DNA from: Croceibacterium xixiisoli
Lineage (GTDB): Bacteria; Pseudomonadota; Alphaproteobacteria; Sphingomonadales; Sphingomonadaceae
Assembly (NCBI RefSeq): GCF_009827305.1
Contig: NZ_WTYJ01000002.1
Span: 868,001 to 932,000 of the forward strand
Direction of reading: 5' to 3'
Length of the DNA: 64,000 nucleotides
This document shows, piece by piece, positions 1 through 9,225 of the stretch. The notes under the pieces are model-generated. The model ran no database searches, was not told the DNA's origin, and saw only the letters and a program-made list of their open reading frames with translations. Position 1 is the stretch's first letter, and each line of letters starts with the position of its first letter. A program made the position numbers and the translations under genes.

Positions 1-2475
1 ACCATGCGCTGGTCCGACCCCGCCGCCTGGCCCGATGGGCGGGTGCCCGGGGCGGGCGATGCGGTCACTATTGCCCGCGACATGGACCTGCTGCTCGATG
101 TCAGCCCACCCACGCTGCGCAGCCTGACGATCCAGGGCAAGCTCCGCTTCTCGGACGAGCGGGATATCGCGCTGGAAACCGACTGGATCTATGTGCCCGG
201 CGGGGAACTGGAAATCGGCACCCAGGCGCGCCCGCACACGCGCAATGCCACCATCACCTTGACGGACAATGTTCCGGGTGAAGACGTCAACACTATGGGC
301 GATCGGGGCATTGTGCTGATGCGCGGCACGCTCACCCTGCATGGCGATCGCGAAAACGCTTGGACGAAGCTGGCCCGCACGGCACCGGCGGGCAGTACCG
401 AGATCGAAGTGCTTGATGCCGGCGGCTGGCGGGTGGGGGATGAGATCGTCCTTGCCTCCACCGATTTCAATCCGCGCCAGGCCGAACGGCGCCGCATCGC
501 GGCTATCGGCAACAATCGGCTGACGCTGGACCGGCCGCTCGACCATATGCATTTCGGGCAGATCACCTTCGGCGTCGATCAGCGCGGAGAGGTCGGGCTG
601 TTGACCCGCAACATCCGCATCCAGGCGTCGGAGGATGCGGACAAGACCTATTTCGGCGGCCACATCATGGCGATGGTCGGCTCTAGAATGTATGTCTCGG
701 GCGTTGAGCTCAACCGCATGGGCCAGCATCTGACGCTGGCGCGCTATCCCATCCACTGGCATCTGATCGGGGAAGGGCAGGGGCAATATATCCGCAATGC
801 CGCGATTCATGACACCTTCAGCCGCTGCGTCACGGTGCATGGCACCAACAATCTGCAGGTCGAAAACAATGTGACCTTCAACACGGTCGGGCACTGCTTC
901 TTCCTCGAAGACGGGATCGAAACGGGCAACGAGTTCGTCAACAATCTCGGCATTCAGACAATCTGCCATCCAACCCTGCCGTGCGATCCGACCAATCTCA
1001 CCCTGGCCTCTCAGTCGACGCGAGGGCAGAAGGCCGAACATATCCTGATCCCGTCGGACAACACCGTCTCCACCTTCTGGATCACCAATCCGGACAATGT
1101 CTATCGCGGCAATGTGGCGGCCGGTTCGGACCAGATCGGCTTCTGGTTCGCTTTGCCGCAGCATCCGACCGGCGCGTTCGAAGGCGCCGCGATCAGCGCC
1201 AATATCTGGCCGGGCCGGACGAAGGTGCGAGAATTCAGCGGCAACACCGCCCATTCCAATTTCGATGGCATGATGCTGGATCGCGGGCCGGCGGCCAATG
1301 GCACCTTCGGTATCGCCGGTCCCAATCTCACCAGCTATGCCGATCCCACCGATACCAGCAGTGGGGTGGTCGCATCGGTGTTCGACAATTTCACCGGCTA
1401 CAAGAACCGCAATGGCGCGATCTGGGGCCGCGGGGAAATGCACCTCTACACCAACCTGAAACTGGCCGATAACGCGATCGGCTTCACCCATGCCTCGGGC
1501 ATTCCGGGCATCGCTCCCTACACCTCTCGCGTGGTCAATTCGCTGTTCGTGGGAGAAAGCGAGAATATCGGTAACCCGACCACGCCGGAAGAAATCGCCT
1601 ATGGCCGCAGCCTGCCGGCCGCAGCGGCGGATTTCCCCATTCGCGGCTATGAATATTACGATTTCCATCATCAGGTGGAAAACACGACCTTCGTCAATTT
1701 CCAGCCCAATGCCCTGCGCGACGCCGGGGCGATTTCCTATCTGCTGTTCACCAGCTTCGGCATGAGCACCAACAATTCGGTAGAGGGTCTGACCTTCGTC
1801 AATGCCAAGCCGGTCAGTTTCCCCCCGATCCAGCGTCGTTGGGCTTCGGACTATGGCCGCAGCGCCGCCTATCGCAGCGCCGCCTTCCATGACAAGGATG
1901 GCTCGGTCGGCGGCATTCCCGGCGCCTATATCGTCGTCGACAATGGCATCGCCTCTGATGAGGAAAGCTGCGAAATCCGGCAGAGCTGGGGCGCCGCCAT
2001 CTGCACCGGCGATATGGGGCGGTTCAGCATTGCCGGCAATTTCAGCGGGTTCGAAACCGGTCCTATCATCGATCCGATTATCCTGCAGCGCAATGGCAAG
2101 CGTTTCGAATACAATGGCGAAACCACCATCGGCAGCGGCGCGGAAGTCCGCGTGGAAACCAGCCGCGATACGCTTTCCCTGTCGCTCCGGGAAATGGACC
2201 GCAATTCTTTCGTGCTGTTTGAACTGCCCGGCTTTGCCACCACCGCCGGCGGCACCCCGCAGGAAAGCCTTGCCGCGCTGCGCGCCGCCAGCCAGACGGC
2301 ATGGTTCAGGGATGGCGAAACGCTCTGGGTCAAGCTCATGATCGAAGATGCCAATCAACAGGGCGCCGTCGTAGAAAAGATCGGGAATATCACGGCCCAG
2401 GCCACCATAGAGGTCAGCCGGCAGGCCGTCACCACCACGGCCCTGATCAACAAAGCTGAACCCCGCCGCGAATAA
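1..2475 (+). CDS. G8-domain / parallel beta-helix protein, CEMIP/TMEM2-like (5' partial)
   Basis: The frame is open to the left edge and no signal peptide is seen, so the true start probably lies upstream; the first ATG in view is at 4. Residues ~1-100 match the G8 domain pattern (W..P..W.dG..P..gD.V, then a gG.l.iGt segment). Residues ~200-500 resemble the CEMIP/TMEM2/PKHD1L1 core: YPIHWHL, a nearby R-C-V-T-V-H-G-T stretch, and GHCFFLEDG followed by an N-N-L-G segment. This suggests a right-handed beta-helix. In animals CEMIP and TMEM2 act in hyaluronan breakdown; a polysaccharide substrate here is inference. It is probably exported. Genes on the same strand follow (small protein, MFS transporter). 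The family call is fairly sure; the substrate is unknown. Confidence 0.8.
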   Translation, partial: TMRWSDPAAWPDGRVPGAGDAVTIARDMDLLLDVSPPTLRSLTIQGKLRFSDERDIALETDWIYVPGGELEIGTQARPHTRNATITLTDNVPGEDVNTMGDRGIVLMRGTLTLHGDRENAWTKLARTAPAGSTEIEVLDAGGWRVGDEIVLASTDFNPRQAERRRIAAIGNNRLTLDRPLDHMHFGQITFGVDQRGEVGLLTRNIRIQASEDADKTYFGGHIMAMVGSRMYVSGVELNRMGQHLTLARYPIHWHLIGEGQGQYIRNAAIHDTFSRCVTVHGTNNLQVENNVTFNTVGHCFFLEDGIETGNEFVNNLGIQTICHPTLPCDPTNLTLASQSTRGQKAEHILIPSDNTVSTFWITNPDNVYRGNVAAGSDQIGFWFALPQHPTGAFEGAAISANIWPGRTKVREFSGNTAHSNFDGMMLDRGPAANGTFGIAGPNLTSYADPTDTSSGVVASVFDNFTGYKNRNGAIWGRGEMHLYTNLKLADNAIGFTHASGIPGIAPYTSRVVNSLFVGESENIGNPTTPEEIAYGRSLPAAAADFPIRGYEYYDFHHQVENTTFVNFQPNALRDAGAISYLLFTSFGMSTNNSVEGLTFVNAKPVSFPPIQRRWASDYGRSAAYRSAAFHDKDGSVGGIPGAYIVVDNGIASDEESCEIRQSWGAAICTGDMGRFSIAGNFSGFETGPIIDPIILQRNGKRFEYNGETTIGSGAEVRVETSRDTLSLSLREMDRNSFVLFELPGFATTAGGTPQESLAALRAASQTAWFRDGETLWVKLMIEDANQQGAVVEKIGNITAQATIEVSRQAVTTTALINKAEPRRE

Positions 2476-2696
2476 CCCATCTCGTGTGAGCCGATGCTGG
2501 ATCGTGACGGATCGTTTCCGATGTCGGAACGCGCCCGGGCATGCATGGTTCTTTCGTCGCCCTGACAATGACGGCGGAACAACCGTCCAACTGCGGCATT
2601 CAGGACCGGACGCAGCATGGCGATTTACCTGCCAACTGCCCAAAAATCAGCAGCACACTCCGTTCTTTGCTGGACGGAGCTGAGAAGGAGGCTGAA

Positions 2697-2882
2697 GTGG
2701 CCGAAAATTCTGACAAGAAAGGCGGCAACCCTGCCAAGATGCCCCGCGGTCCGCTGGGCGATGCCCGGCCGGATGCGGGCACGGGCGATGATCGTACCGG
2801 GGGCGGGCAGGCACCGGAGAAGGTGGAAGACCGCCCCATGGTCAGCACGGTGAAGCCGGAAGATTACCCCCACCAGCAATAA
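2697..2882 (+). CDS. Small hydrophilic hypothetical protein (61 aa)
   Basis: This is a 61-residue reading frame starting at GTG 2697, preceded by a near-perfect Shine-Dalgarno (AAGGAGG at 2685-2691, spacing 5). That signal makes this start much better than the upstream in-frame ATG at 2541. The product is charged and rich in Gly, Pro, Asp and Lys, ends in DYPHQQ, and has no hydrophobic segment, so it is probably a soluble, largely disordered cytoplasmic protein. No family was recognised. It sits between the G8 protein and the MFS transporter on the same strand. Confidence 0.6.
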   Translation: MAENSDKKGGNPAKMPRGPLGDARPDAGTGDDRTGGGQAPEKVEDRPMVSTVKPEDYPHQQ

Positions 2883-2930
2883 GTCTGTTGCTGATTGAGC
2901 CCTTGTTCGGCGGAAAGACGGAGTAGGGCC

Positions 2931-4439
2931 ATGCTGGCGCCCCAGACCGACATCAGCGATGCCGAACGTGAAGCGGGCTTGTCACGTCTGGTTTATGAGG
3001 CTGGCTATTCCAGCGCCACGGCGGCGCTGACCAGCGGGGTGATCCTCACCGCGTTCGCGCTGCACCTCGGCGCGTCCAATCTGCAGGTGGGAATATTGGC
3101 CAGTGCACCCTTCTTGGGGCAATTGTTCCAGGCACCCGCCGTGCTGCTGGTCGACCGCATTCGCAAGCGGAAGGCTATTGCCGTGATCAGCAGCATCATG
3201 GGCCGTTCGATGCTGGCGCTGATGGCCCTTGCGCTGTTCCTTCCGCCCGGGTTGGCAATGATCGCGGTGATCTTTGCGCAATTCGTGCTGTGCGGTCTCG
3301 GTGCGATTGGAGGCTGCGCTTGGAATGGGTGGCTGCGCGATCTTGCCCCACAGGAACGGCTCGGCACTCTGTTCTCCCAGCGTATGGTCTACACGACCTC
3401 CGTAACGCTGATTGCCGGTCTGGCTGCGGCACTGTTGCTTGATCGCACGACCGAAGGCTCCAGCGCACGCGACTGGGCATTCGCCGGCCTCTATGCGGCT
3501 GGCTGCGTGTCCGGCATGATCAGCGCCTTTGTCGTGGCGCGCATGCCTGAACCCAGCATGCCGCCGCCCAGTGTCGAACCGCTGGGTCTCGGCGAATTGT
3601 TGCGAACGCCCTTCGCAGACCGCAATTTTCGTCGCCTGATCCGCTTCCTCGCCAGCTGGCAATTTGCGGTGAACCTGGCCACCCCATTCTTCACGGTTTT
3701 CATCGTGCGCCAGCTGCAATTCGACATGACCTTTGTCGTCGTGCTGAGCGTGGTCAGTCAGATCACCAATCTTGCCTCCGTGCGGGCGTGGGGTGCGCTC
3801 AGCGATCGTTTCGCACACAAATCCGTATTGGCGGTCGCCGCACCGACCTACATTTTTTCCATCGTCGCTATGGTCGGCGCCTCGCAACTGGGTAACAGCC
3901 AGATGGGCATGGCCTATCTGGTTGCGCTGCACATGCTGATGGGCGCCGCCGTGGCCGGGGTCACGCTCGCCACCGCCAGCATCGCGCTCAAGCTCAGCCC
4001 GCGCGGGGAAGCGACTGCCTATGTCGCAACCAGTGCCTTGACCAGTTCGCTCGCTGCGGGGATCGCCCCGATCCTGGGCGGTCTGTTTGCCGATTTCTTC
4101 GCTGCCCGTCGGTTCGAACTGCTGGTCCGCTGGACGGACCCGGGCGGGACTTCGATCCTCTCCCCCATCACCCTGTCGAACTGGGATTTCTATTTCATCG
4201 GGGCGGGGCTGCTTGGCCTCTACGCACTGCACCGATTGTCCTTCGTTGAGGAGGAGGGGCAGATCGATCGACGGGAAATGGTGCAGCAGGTCTGGTTCGA
4301 AACCCGCCGCGCGGCACGAAATCTCGGCACCGTATCCGGCCTGCGTGCGTTGACCGAGTTTCCTGGCTCATTCGTCCGCGATGCGCGCGTGCGGGTGCGC
4401 TGGCTGCGCAAACAGCGGCACGCGGCAATGGAGAATTGA
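2931..4439 (+). CDS. Major facilitator superfamily transporter
   Basis: A 502-residue polytopic membrane protein with about 12 hydrophobic segments in two halves and a central basic/proline-rich loop near residue 210. An RIRKRK stretch after the second helix fits the cytoplasmic loop 2-3 of MFS proteins. ATG 2931 is chosen because a purine-rich GGAGTAGGG lies just upstream; an in-frame TTG at 2895 is the longer alternative. The substrate cannot be read from sequence. The next gene starts one base after its stop, so the two are almost certainly co-transcribed, and uptake or export of the compound handled by the neighbouring enzymes is a reasonable inference. Confidence 0.85.
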   Translation: MLAPQTDISDAEREAGLSRLVYEAGYSSATAALTSGVILTAFALHLGASNLQVGILASAPFLGQLFQAPAVLLVDRIRKRKAIAVISSIMGRSMLALMALALFLPPGLAMIAVIFAQFVLCGLGAIGGCAWNGWLRDLAPQERLGTLFSQRMVYTTSVTLIAGLAAALLLDRTTEGSSARDWAFAGLYAAGCVSGMISAFVVARMPEPSMPPPSVEPLGLGELLRTPFADRNFRRLIRFLASWQFAVNLATPFFTVFIVRQLQFDMTFVVVLSVVSQITNLASVRAWGALSDRFAHKSVLAVAAPTYIFSIVAMVGASQLGNSQMGMAYLVALHMLMGAAVAGVTLATASIALKLSPRGEATAYVATSALTSSLAAGIAPILGGLFADFFAARRFELLVRWTDPGGTSILSPITLSNWDFYFIGAGLLGLYALHRLSFVEEEGQIDRREMVQQVWFETRRAARNLGTVSGLRALTEFPGSFVRDARVRVRWLRKQRHAAMEN

Positions 4440-4440
4440 G

Positions 4441-6687
4441 ATGGCAAGCACCAAGGCAACCCGTCGATCCTCTCGCAAGGAAGCACGCCCCAGCCTGCCG
4501 GTCAGCCCGTATGTCCTGGCATTGCGGGCGGAACTCGCCACCGGCTCCATGCGCAAGCTGGGCAGCTTTGCCTTGCGCGATCTCGCTGTGGATGTGGCAG
4601 TAGGACAGGATGCCGTCTGGGCCCTTGTCCGGCGTGCGGGCAAGGGCGGCTTGGCCCTGCGTGTGGCGCAATTGCCGGGCGGGGCGACCGCCGTCCGCAA
4701 ACTTCCCAGGCAGGAGGGCGAAGTCTTCAGGCTGGAGGCAACTTGTGTGATCGGCAGGCTGGACGTCGCCTTGCGCATCACCGCTGATGAAATTCCGGTT
4801 CTCCGCGCAACGACGGTGCTCACCCCATCCGCCGATCTGCTGATCCCTTTTTATCCGCGCGATCTCTATCCACTTGATGCGCATGACGATCCCACTGGTG
4901 CCGAAGGCAAGGTGGAAGCGGCTCAGCGCGGGTTGAACAGCGGGGTCTGTTATCTCCGTCTGGAACAGCCCGCCTTTGGCAGTGTGCTTTACTTGCAGAA
5001 CTTCACGTCCTTGAATGATCGCTTTCAAGTCACCGAGACCACGCCCGATGGCGCGGTGGGCGGCGAATGGCCTGAACTCGGCTATCTGCCGACAACCCCG
5101 CGCCAAAGTCCGGAGCCGCCGCTGTCGCCCCAGTCGGCGGGGCAGCCTGTTACCGTGTATGATGCCCTGATCGCCATTCATGACGATTGCGACGCAGATG
5201 AAACCGCCGTTGCGCACCGCTACCTGACCTTGCTCGGCTCGCTTTATCGTCAGCTTGGTCACCCGCAGCCGGAATTCCATGACTGGACCAAGCGCGCTGA
5301 ACAGACGCTTCGCGATCTGGAAACCGCTCCGGAGGCCAGCCTGCAGCATTATGGCTTTCGCTATCTCCATCCCTATACTGCGGCCGAATATCCGGACTCC
5401 ATGGTCCAGCTCTCTGTCATCGCGGCACTGCGCGATTATGAGGCATGGCGGGGGGAAGAAATCCCACTGAAAGCCGAACTGTCACGCGGGCTGCGCAAGT
5501 TCTACGATCGCGAGTTGCAGACGCTGCGCCGCTACCTTCCCAATGTCGGCAAGGACAAGGACAAGGATGCGGTCGACAGCTGGTATCTCTACCACCCGCT
5601 GTTGAACCTCGGACGGCTCGCGCTGGATGGCGATCGCAGGGCCCGGCGGCTGTTTGGCGATGCGATCGATTTCACGATCCGCGCCGCCCACCATTTCGCT
5701 TATCGCTGGCCGATCCAGTACAATGTCACCGATTTTTCGGTCATCACTGCTACGCGCGGCGATCAGCAACTGGGGCAGACCGATGTCGGCGGCATTTACG
5801 CCCATGTCATGCTTCAGGCCTTCGAATTGACGGATGATAAACGCTTTCTCGAAGAAGCCCGGGCTGCCATCGCCGCTGCCCGGGGCATGCGCTTCGAACT
5901 TAACTATCAGGCCAATCTCACCGCCTGGGGTGCGGCCGCCTGCATGCGCTTGTGGCGGATCGACAATGATCCGGTCTATCTCGAACAGTCCTACGTCTAT
6001 CTCGCCAGTTTCTTCCACAATGTCGCCATGTGGGAAAGTGCGATCGGCCACGCGCGCCATTACACGAACTTTCTGGGCGTCACCGCGCTGCACGATGCGC
6101 CCTACATGGCGCTCTACGAATGCTTTGAAAGCTTCGCTGCCTTCGAACGCTATCTGAAGGACGGCGGCCCTGATCTCGATCCGCATGTTCGGCTGCTGGT
6201 CAGCGAATATTGCCGCTACGCACCGGATCGGGCGTGGTTTTATTATCCCGACACCCTGCCGGCGGACGCCGTCGCAAAGGAACAGCGCGAAAACAACGGC
6301 CATGTCGACCGCGCGCTCTCCTTCCCGGTCGAGGATCTCTATGTCGATGGGCAGCCGGCCGGGCAGGTCGGTCAGGAAATCTATGGCTGTGGCGCGGCCT
6401 TCGTGTTCACCAGCCGGCTGTTCCACCATTTCGATGGCGTCCCCTTCGTTCTGTTCTGCGATCATTTCCTGCTTGCGCTTGATCGACCGTCGGACCGCAC
6501 GCTCAGCTTCCAGCTTGGCGGGGGGGATGGGCGCACTGCCGTGGTGCGGCTGATCCGCCAGCCGCGCAAACCGCTTCCCAAGATCACCGTTCACAGCCTG
6601 TCGGGCAATCAACTGCGCCTGCAGGCGTCGGCCGATGTCATCAGCTGCGACGTACCCGCCAATGGGCGGATCATCATCACCTGGTAA
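4441..6687 (+). CDS. Large conserved hypothetical protein, possible (alpha/alpha)-barrel carbohydrate-active protein
   Basis: 748 residues from ATG 4441 (GGAG at 4430-4433), directly after the MFS gene stop. There is no signal peptide; the N-terminus is basic (KATRRSSRKEAR), so it is probably cytoplasmic. The first ~250 residues look beta-rich. Residues ~270-620 are strongly helical with repeated aromatic/acidic positions (YHPLLNLGRLA, AYRWPIQYNVTDF, HARHYTNFLG), as in six-hairpin glycosidase-like folds. A beta-rich C-terminal part follows. No catalytic motif was assigned. Co-location with an MFS transporter and an SDR suggests metabolism of a sugar-like compound. The exact family was not recognised. 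Confidence 0.6.
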   Translation: MASTKATRRSSRKEARPSLPVSPYVLALRAELATGSMRKLGSFALRDLAVDVAVGQDAVWALVRRAGKGGLALRVAQLPGGATAVRKLPRQEGEVFRLEATCVIGRLDVALRITADEIPVLRATTVLTPSADLLIPFYPRDLYPLDAHDDPTGAEGKVEAAQRGLNSGVCYLRLEQPAFGSVLYLQNFTSLNDRFQVTETTPDGAVGGEWPELGYLPTTPRQSPEPPLSPQSAGQPVTVYDALIAIHDDCDADETAVAHRYLTLLGSLYRQLGHPQPEFHDWTKRAEQTLRDLETAPEASLQHYGFRYLHPYTAAEYPDSMVQLSVIAALRDYEAWRGEEIPLKAELSRGLRKFYDRELQTLRRYLPNVGKDKDKDAVDSWYLYHPLLNLGRLALDGDRRARRLFGDAIDFTIRAAHHFAYRWPIQYNVTDFSVITATRGDQQLGQTDVGGIYAHVMLQAFELTDDKRFLEEARAAIAAARGMRFELNYQANLTAWGAAACMRLWRIDNDPVYLEQSYVYLASFFHNVAMWESAIGHARHYTNFLGVTALHDAPYMALYECFESFAAFERYLKDGGPDLDPHVRLLVSEYCRYAPDRAWFYYPDTLPADAVAKEQRENNGHVDRALSFPVEDLYVDGQPAGQVGQEIYGCGAAFVFTSRLFHHFDGVPFVLFCDHFLLALDRPSDRTLSFQLGGGDGRTAVVRLIRQPRKPLPKITVHSLSGNQLRLQASADVISCDVPANGRIIITW

Positions 6688-6698
6688 GGAGCACCATC

Positions 6699-7481
6699 AT
6701 GTCCGATCATTCTGGATCCAATCACGCCGAAAATCTTCAGGATGCACATACAGAGCAGCCGAGCCTCGCCGGTCGCCGCGTCGTCGTAACGGGCGGCACC
6801 ACCGGTATCGGGCGGGCGATCGCCGTGCTGCTGGCCTCTGAAGGCGCCCGGGTGTTCATCTGCGGCCGAACCCCCGAACATCTCGATGATGCCCTCGCCC
6901 GGATCCGTGAAGTGGGGGAGGGTGACGGCATCAATGTCGATCTGGCAAACCGGGAAGATGTGGCGCGGTTCTTTGCGGCGGCAGATGACTGGCTGGGCGG
7001 CCTCGATATTGCCGTGATCAATGCAGCAGTTCCGGCCGAAGCGTTGGCTGATACTCCGGAAGATGATCTCGATTATCAGATCGCCGTTGATTTCACGTCC
7101 TATCTGACAACAACCAGGGCCGCGCTGGATCGAATGGGTGCGGGCAGCGATGTGGTGCTGATCGGATCGATGTCGGCCGTATCGCGCTCCGGTGGATCAT
7201 CCGTATATGTTGCGGCAAAGGCCGGGATCCAGGGTTTCGCCCACGCCTTGCGCGAAGAACTCGGCGATGATGATATCAAGATTGGCCTGATCGAACCGGG
7301 CTTCACCGGCGCGGATTTCCAGTATCCCGATTACCCGCCGGAAAAGCAGCGCGAACTGATCGGCAAGGCACAGATGCTCCGCGCCGAAGACATTGCCGCC
7401 GCCACCCATTTCATGCTGACCCAACCCCGGCGCACCGCCGTTTCGCTGATGCGCGTCGAAACCCGCCGGGATCATCCGTAA
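6699..7481 (+). CDS. SDR-family NAD(P)-dependent oxidoreductase
   Basis: 260 residues with a classical short-chain dehydrogenase layout. The nucleotide-binding TGGTTGIG is at residues 31-38, INAA-type NAG-equivalent follows, and the catalytic YxxxK is YVAAK near residue 169 with a preceding Ser (SMSAVS). About 22 hydrophilic residues precede the fold. ATG 6699 follows a GGAG in TAAGGAGCACC. It starts 11 bp after the preceding gene, so it is the third member of the MFS/hypothetical/SDR operon. The C-terminus (AVSLMRVETRR) is of the usual length for the family. Substrate unknown. Confidence 0.88.
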   Translation: MSDHSGSNHAENLQDAHTEQPSLAGRRVVVTGGTTGIGRAIAVLLASEGARVFICGRTPEHLDDALARIREVGEGDGINVDLANREDVARFFAAADDWLGGLDIAVINAAVPAEALADTPEDDLDYQIAVDFTSYLTTTRAALDRMGAGSDVVLIGSMSAVSRSGGSSVYVAAKAGIQGFAHALREELGDDDIKIGLIEPGFTGADFQYPDYPPEKQRELIGKAQMLRAEDIAAATHFMLTQPRRTAVSLMRVETRRDHP

Positions 7482-7807
7482 AACCGGGCGGTGTGCAACA
7501 GTTCGCGGCGGCGGCCGTTCGTGACGGCTGCCGGTGTGACGCTATGCAACTGAGCCAGGATTTGCAGGGTTTCGTGTCTCAACACTCCTCATCCGGTTCC
7601 AGCCACGGTTTGCGACACGCACGAGCCTTGGCAACCCCGCGCGCCGTGTCGCATCGCAGACCCGCAGCGGCCCGGCGCGGTCAGGCCTGTGACATGCATG
7701 CCTTCGGGTGGACCTGATCCTGTCACCCGGACGAAACAACGACGTTATCAACCATCGCCATGGTGTTCCGACATGTCCGGACGGGGACATAGGGAAAGCA
7801 CGACACA
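7482..7807 (+). other. Intergenic stretch without recognised gene (326 bp)
   Basis: No convincing reading frame, tRNA or terminator hairpin was seen between the SDR gene and the PmtA-like gene. It presumably holds the promoter of the downstream gene; no clear -35/-10 pair was assigned. Confidence 0.5.
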
Positions 7808-8476
7808 ATGGCGAAAGTTATGGATCATGCCGGGGTAGCCGGCGCCTATGATCGTTGGGCACCGGTCTATGATCTGGTGTTCGGCCCGGTGTTCCGGCGG
7901 GGGCGGGCTGCTGCGGTGACGGAGGCTGAGGCCGTTGGCGGCCGCATTCTCGAAGTGGGCGTGGGGACGGGGATTTCCCTGCCGCTCTATTCGAAGGAAA
8001 GCCGCGTCGTCGGCGTCGATATCGCCAACGGCATGCTGGACAAGGCGCGCGAACGCGTTGCCAGGCAGCGGTTGAGCCAGGTCGAGCGCATTGCCATTGG
8101 GGATGCCGAAGCGCTTGATTTTCCTGACTGCTCCTTTGACGCCGTGGTGGCGCAATATGTCGTGTCGGCCGTGCCCAATCCGGCCCGCGCGCTCGATGAA
8201 TTCCTCCGCGTAACCCGCCCGGGCGGGCTGGTGGTCATCACCACGCGGATGGGCGCGGAAAAGGGTGTGCGCAAGGCGATCGAACATGCGCTGATGCCCG
8301 TCACCAGCCGCCTGGGCTTCCGCACCGAATTTCCCTGGTCGATTTATGCCGACTGGGCTGCCGACCGGCCTGATGCGGAACTGGTGACCCGGCGCCCGCT
8401 GCCGCCTTTCGGCCATTTCTCGCTCGTCTGCTTCCGCCGTGCGGAGATCGACAATGCCGCGCGCGCTGCGGCCTGA
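7808..8476 (+). CDS. pmtA: Class I SAM-dependent methyltransferase, PmtA-like (phosphatidylethanolamine N-methyltransferase)
   Basis: 222 residues. The SAM-binding motif I is ILEVGVGTGISLPLY at ~45-59, followed by VVGVDIANGML, a GDAEALDFPD motif and a post-motif RPGG loop. The YDRWAPVYDLVFGPVFRRGR start and the ITTRMGAEKG stretch match the Rhodobacter-type PmtA group, which methylates phosphatidylethanolamine to phosphatidylcholine at the inner membrane using S-adenosylmethionine. The next gene encodes a small membrane protein, and a phosphatidylserine-decarboxylase-like gene lies 2.4 kb downstream, which fits a lipid head-group role. UbiE-like methyltransferases are the main alternative. Confidence 0.75.
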   Translation: MAKVMDHAGVAGAYDRWAPVYDLVFGPVFRRGRAAAVTEAEAVGGRILEVGVGTGISLPLYSKESRVVGVDIANGMLDKARERVARQRLSQVERIAIGDAEALDFPDCSFDAVVAQYVVSAVPNPARALDEFLRVTRPGGLVVITTRMGAEKGVRKAIEHALMPVTSRLGFRTEFPWSIYADWAADRPDAELVTRRPLPPFGHFSLVCFRRAEIDNAARAAA

Positions 8477-8505
8477 CCCTAGAAACGAATCACGAGAGCA
8501 CAGTC

Positions 8506-9117
8506 ATGAACGGATTTCGGGAAGCCCTGCATGAACAGCGCTGGGACGATCATCGGTATTACCACCACAGCATCGTCAATCAGTCGCTGCACTTCGTCAG
8601 CGCATCGACCTTCCTGGTCGCCTATGTGGTGTTGTTCTTCGATCCGGCCATCGCCAGCCTGCTGGGCTGGCTGGTCGCGATGACCACGCGCCAGTCAGGC
8701 CACTTCTTCTTCGAACCCAAGGGCTACGATCACGTCAACAAGGCGACCCATGAGTACAAGGAAGAGGTGAAGGTCGGCTACAATTTGTTCCGCAAATGGG
8801 TGCTGATGGGGATCTGGGCTGCTTGCCCGGTGGTCCTGCTGTTGCAGCCGGAACTGTTCGGCCTGCTGACCCCGCATGATGGCTTCATCAGCTTCGCCCG
8901 CAATGTCGCCATGATGTGGCTGGTGCTCGCCGGTTCCGCCCTGCTGTTCCGCGTGCTGCAGCTGTTCATTCAGCGCGATGTGCAGACCGGCGTGGTCTGG
9001 GCGGTGAAGATCCTCACCGATCCGATCAGCGATTTCCGCCTCTACTGCCGCGCCCCGGGCAAGCTGATGCGCGGTGTGCGGATCGACAGCGAGCTGCAGG
9101 AAGCCGCCCGCCACTGA
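8506..9117 (+). CDS. Histidine-rich membrane protein, Mpo1/DUF962-like
   Basis: 203 residues with several hydrophobic segments and clustered histidines: YYHHSIVNQSLHF near residue 20-30 and SGHFFFEP near 65. An N...H pair followed by GHFFFE is the signature of the Mpo1/DUF962 family, whose yeast member is an iron-dependent 2-hydroxy fatty acid dioxygenase acting on sphingolipid-derived acids. The match here is by motif only and the C-terminal half is not typical, so the assignment is tentative. It follows the PmtA-like gene by 29 bp and is probably co-transcribed. Sphingomonads carry 2-hydroxymyristate in their glycosphingolipids, which makes the match worth testing. Confidence 0.55.
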   Translation: MNGFREALHEQRWDDHRYYHHSIVNQSLHFVSASTFLVAYVVLFFDPAIASLLGWLVAMTTRQSGHFFFEPKGYDHVNKATHEYKEEVKVGYNLFRKWVLMGIWAACPVVLLLQPELFGLLTPHDGFISFARNVAMMWLVLAGSALLFRVLQLFIQRDVQTGVVWAVKILTDPISDFRLYCRAPGKLMRGVRIDSELQEAARH

Positions 9118-9160
9118 GCAATTGCGTCACCGGGTGGTCTCATCCGATGACGCAAAAAAA

Positions 9161-9193
9161 AGAGCGGTCGTTCTGCACGGGAACGACCGCTCT
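9161..9193 (-). terminator. Rho-independent terminator between convergent genes
   Basis: A perfect 13-bp stem (9161-9173 with 9181-9193, 7-nt loop) is flanked on the left by a run of eight A. Read on the minus strand it is a strong stem followed by a T-run, terminating the aminotransferase gene. The plus-strand side has only a weak T stretch. Confidence 0.85.
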
Positions 9194-9225
9194 GTCTTTG
9201 CCGGGCCTCGGGCGAGGGTAGACCC

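Noticed and set aside
2982-4232. 416-codon minus-strand frame opposite the MFS gene
   Set aside because: The plus-strand product is a clear membrane transporter; the antisense product is His/Arg/Gln-rich and low in hydrophobic structure, as expected for an antisense GC-rich frame.
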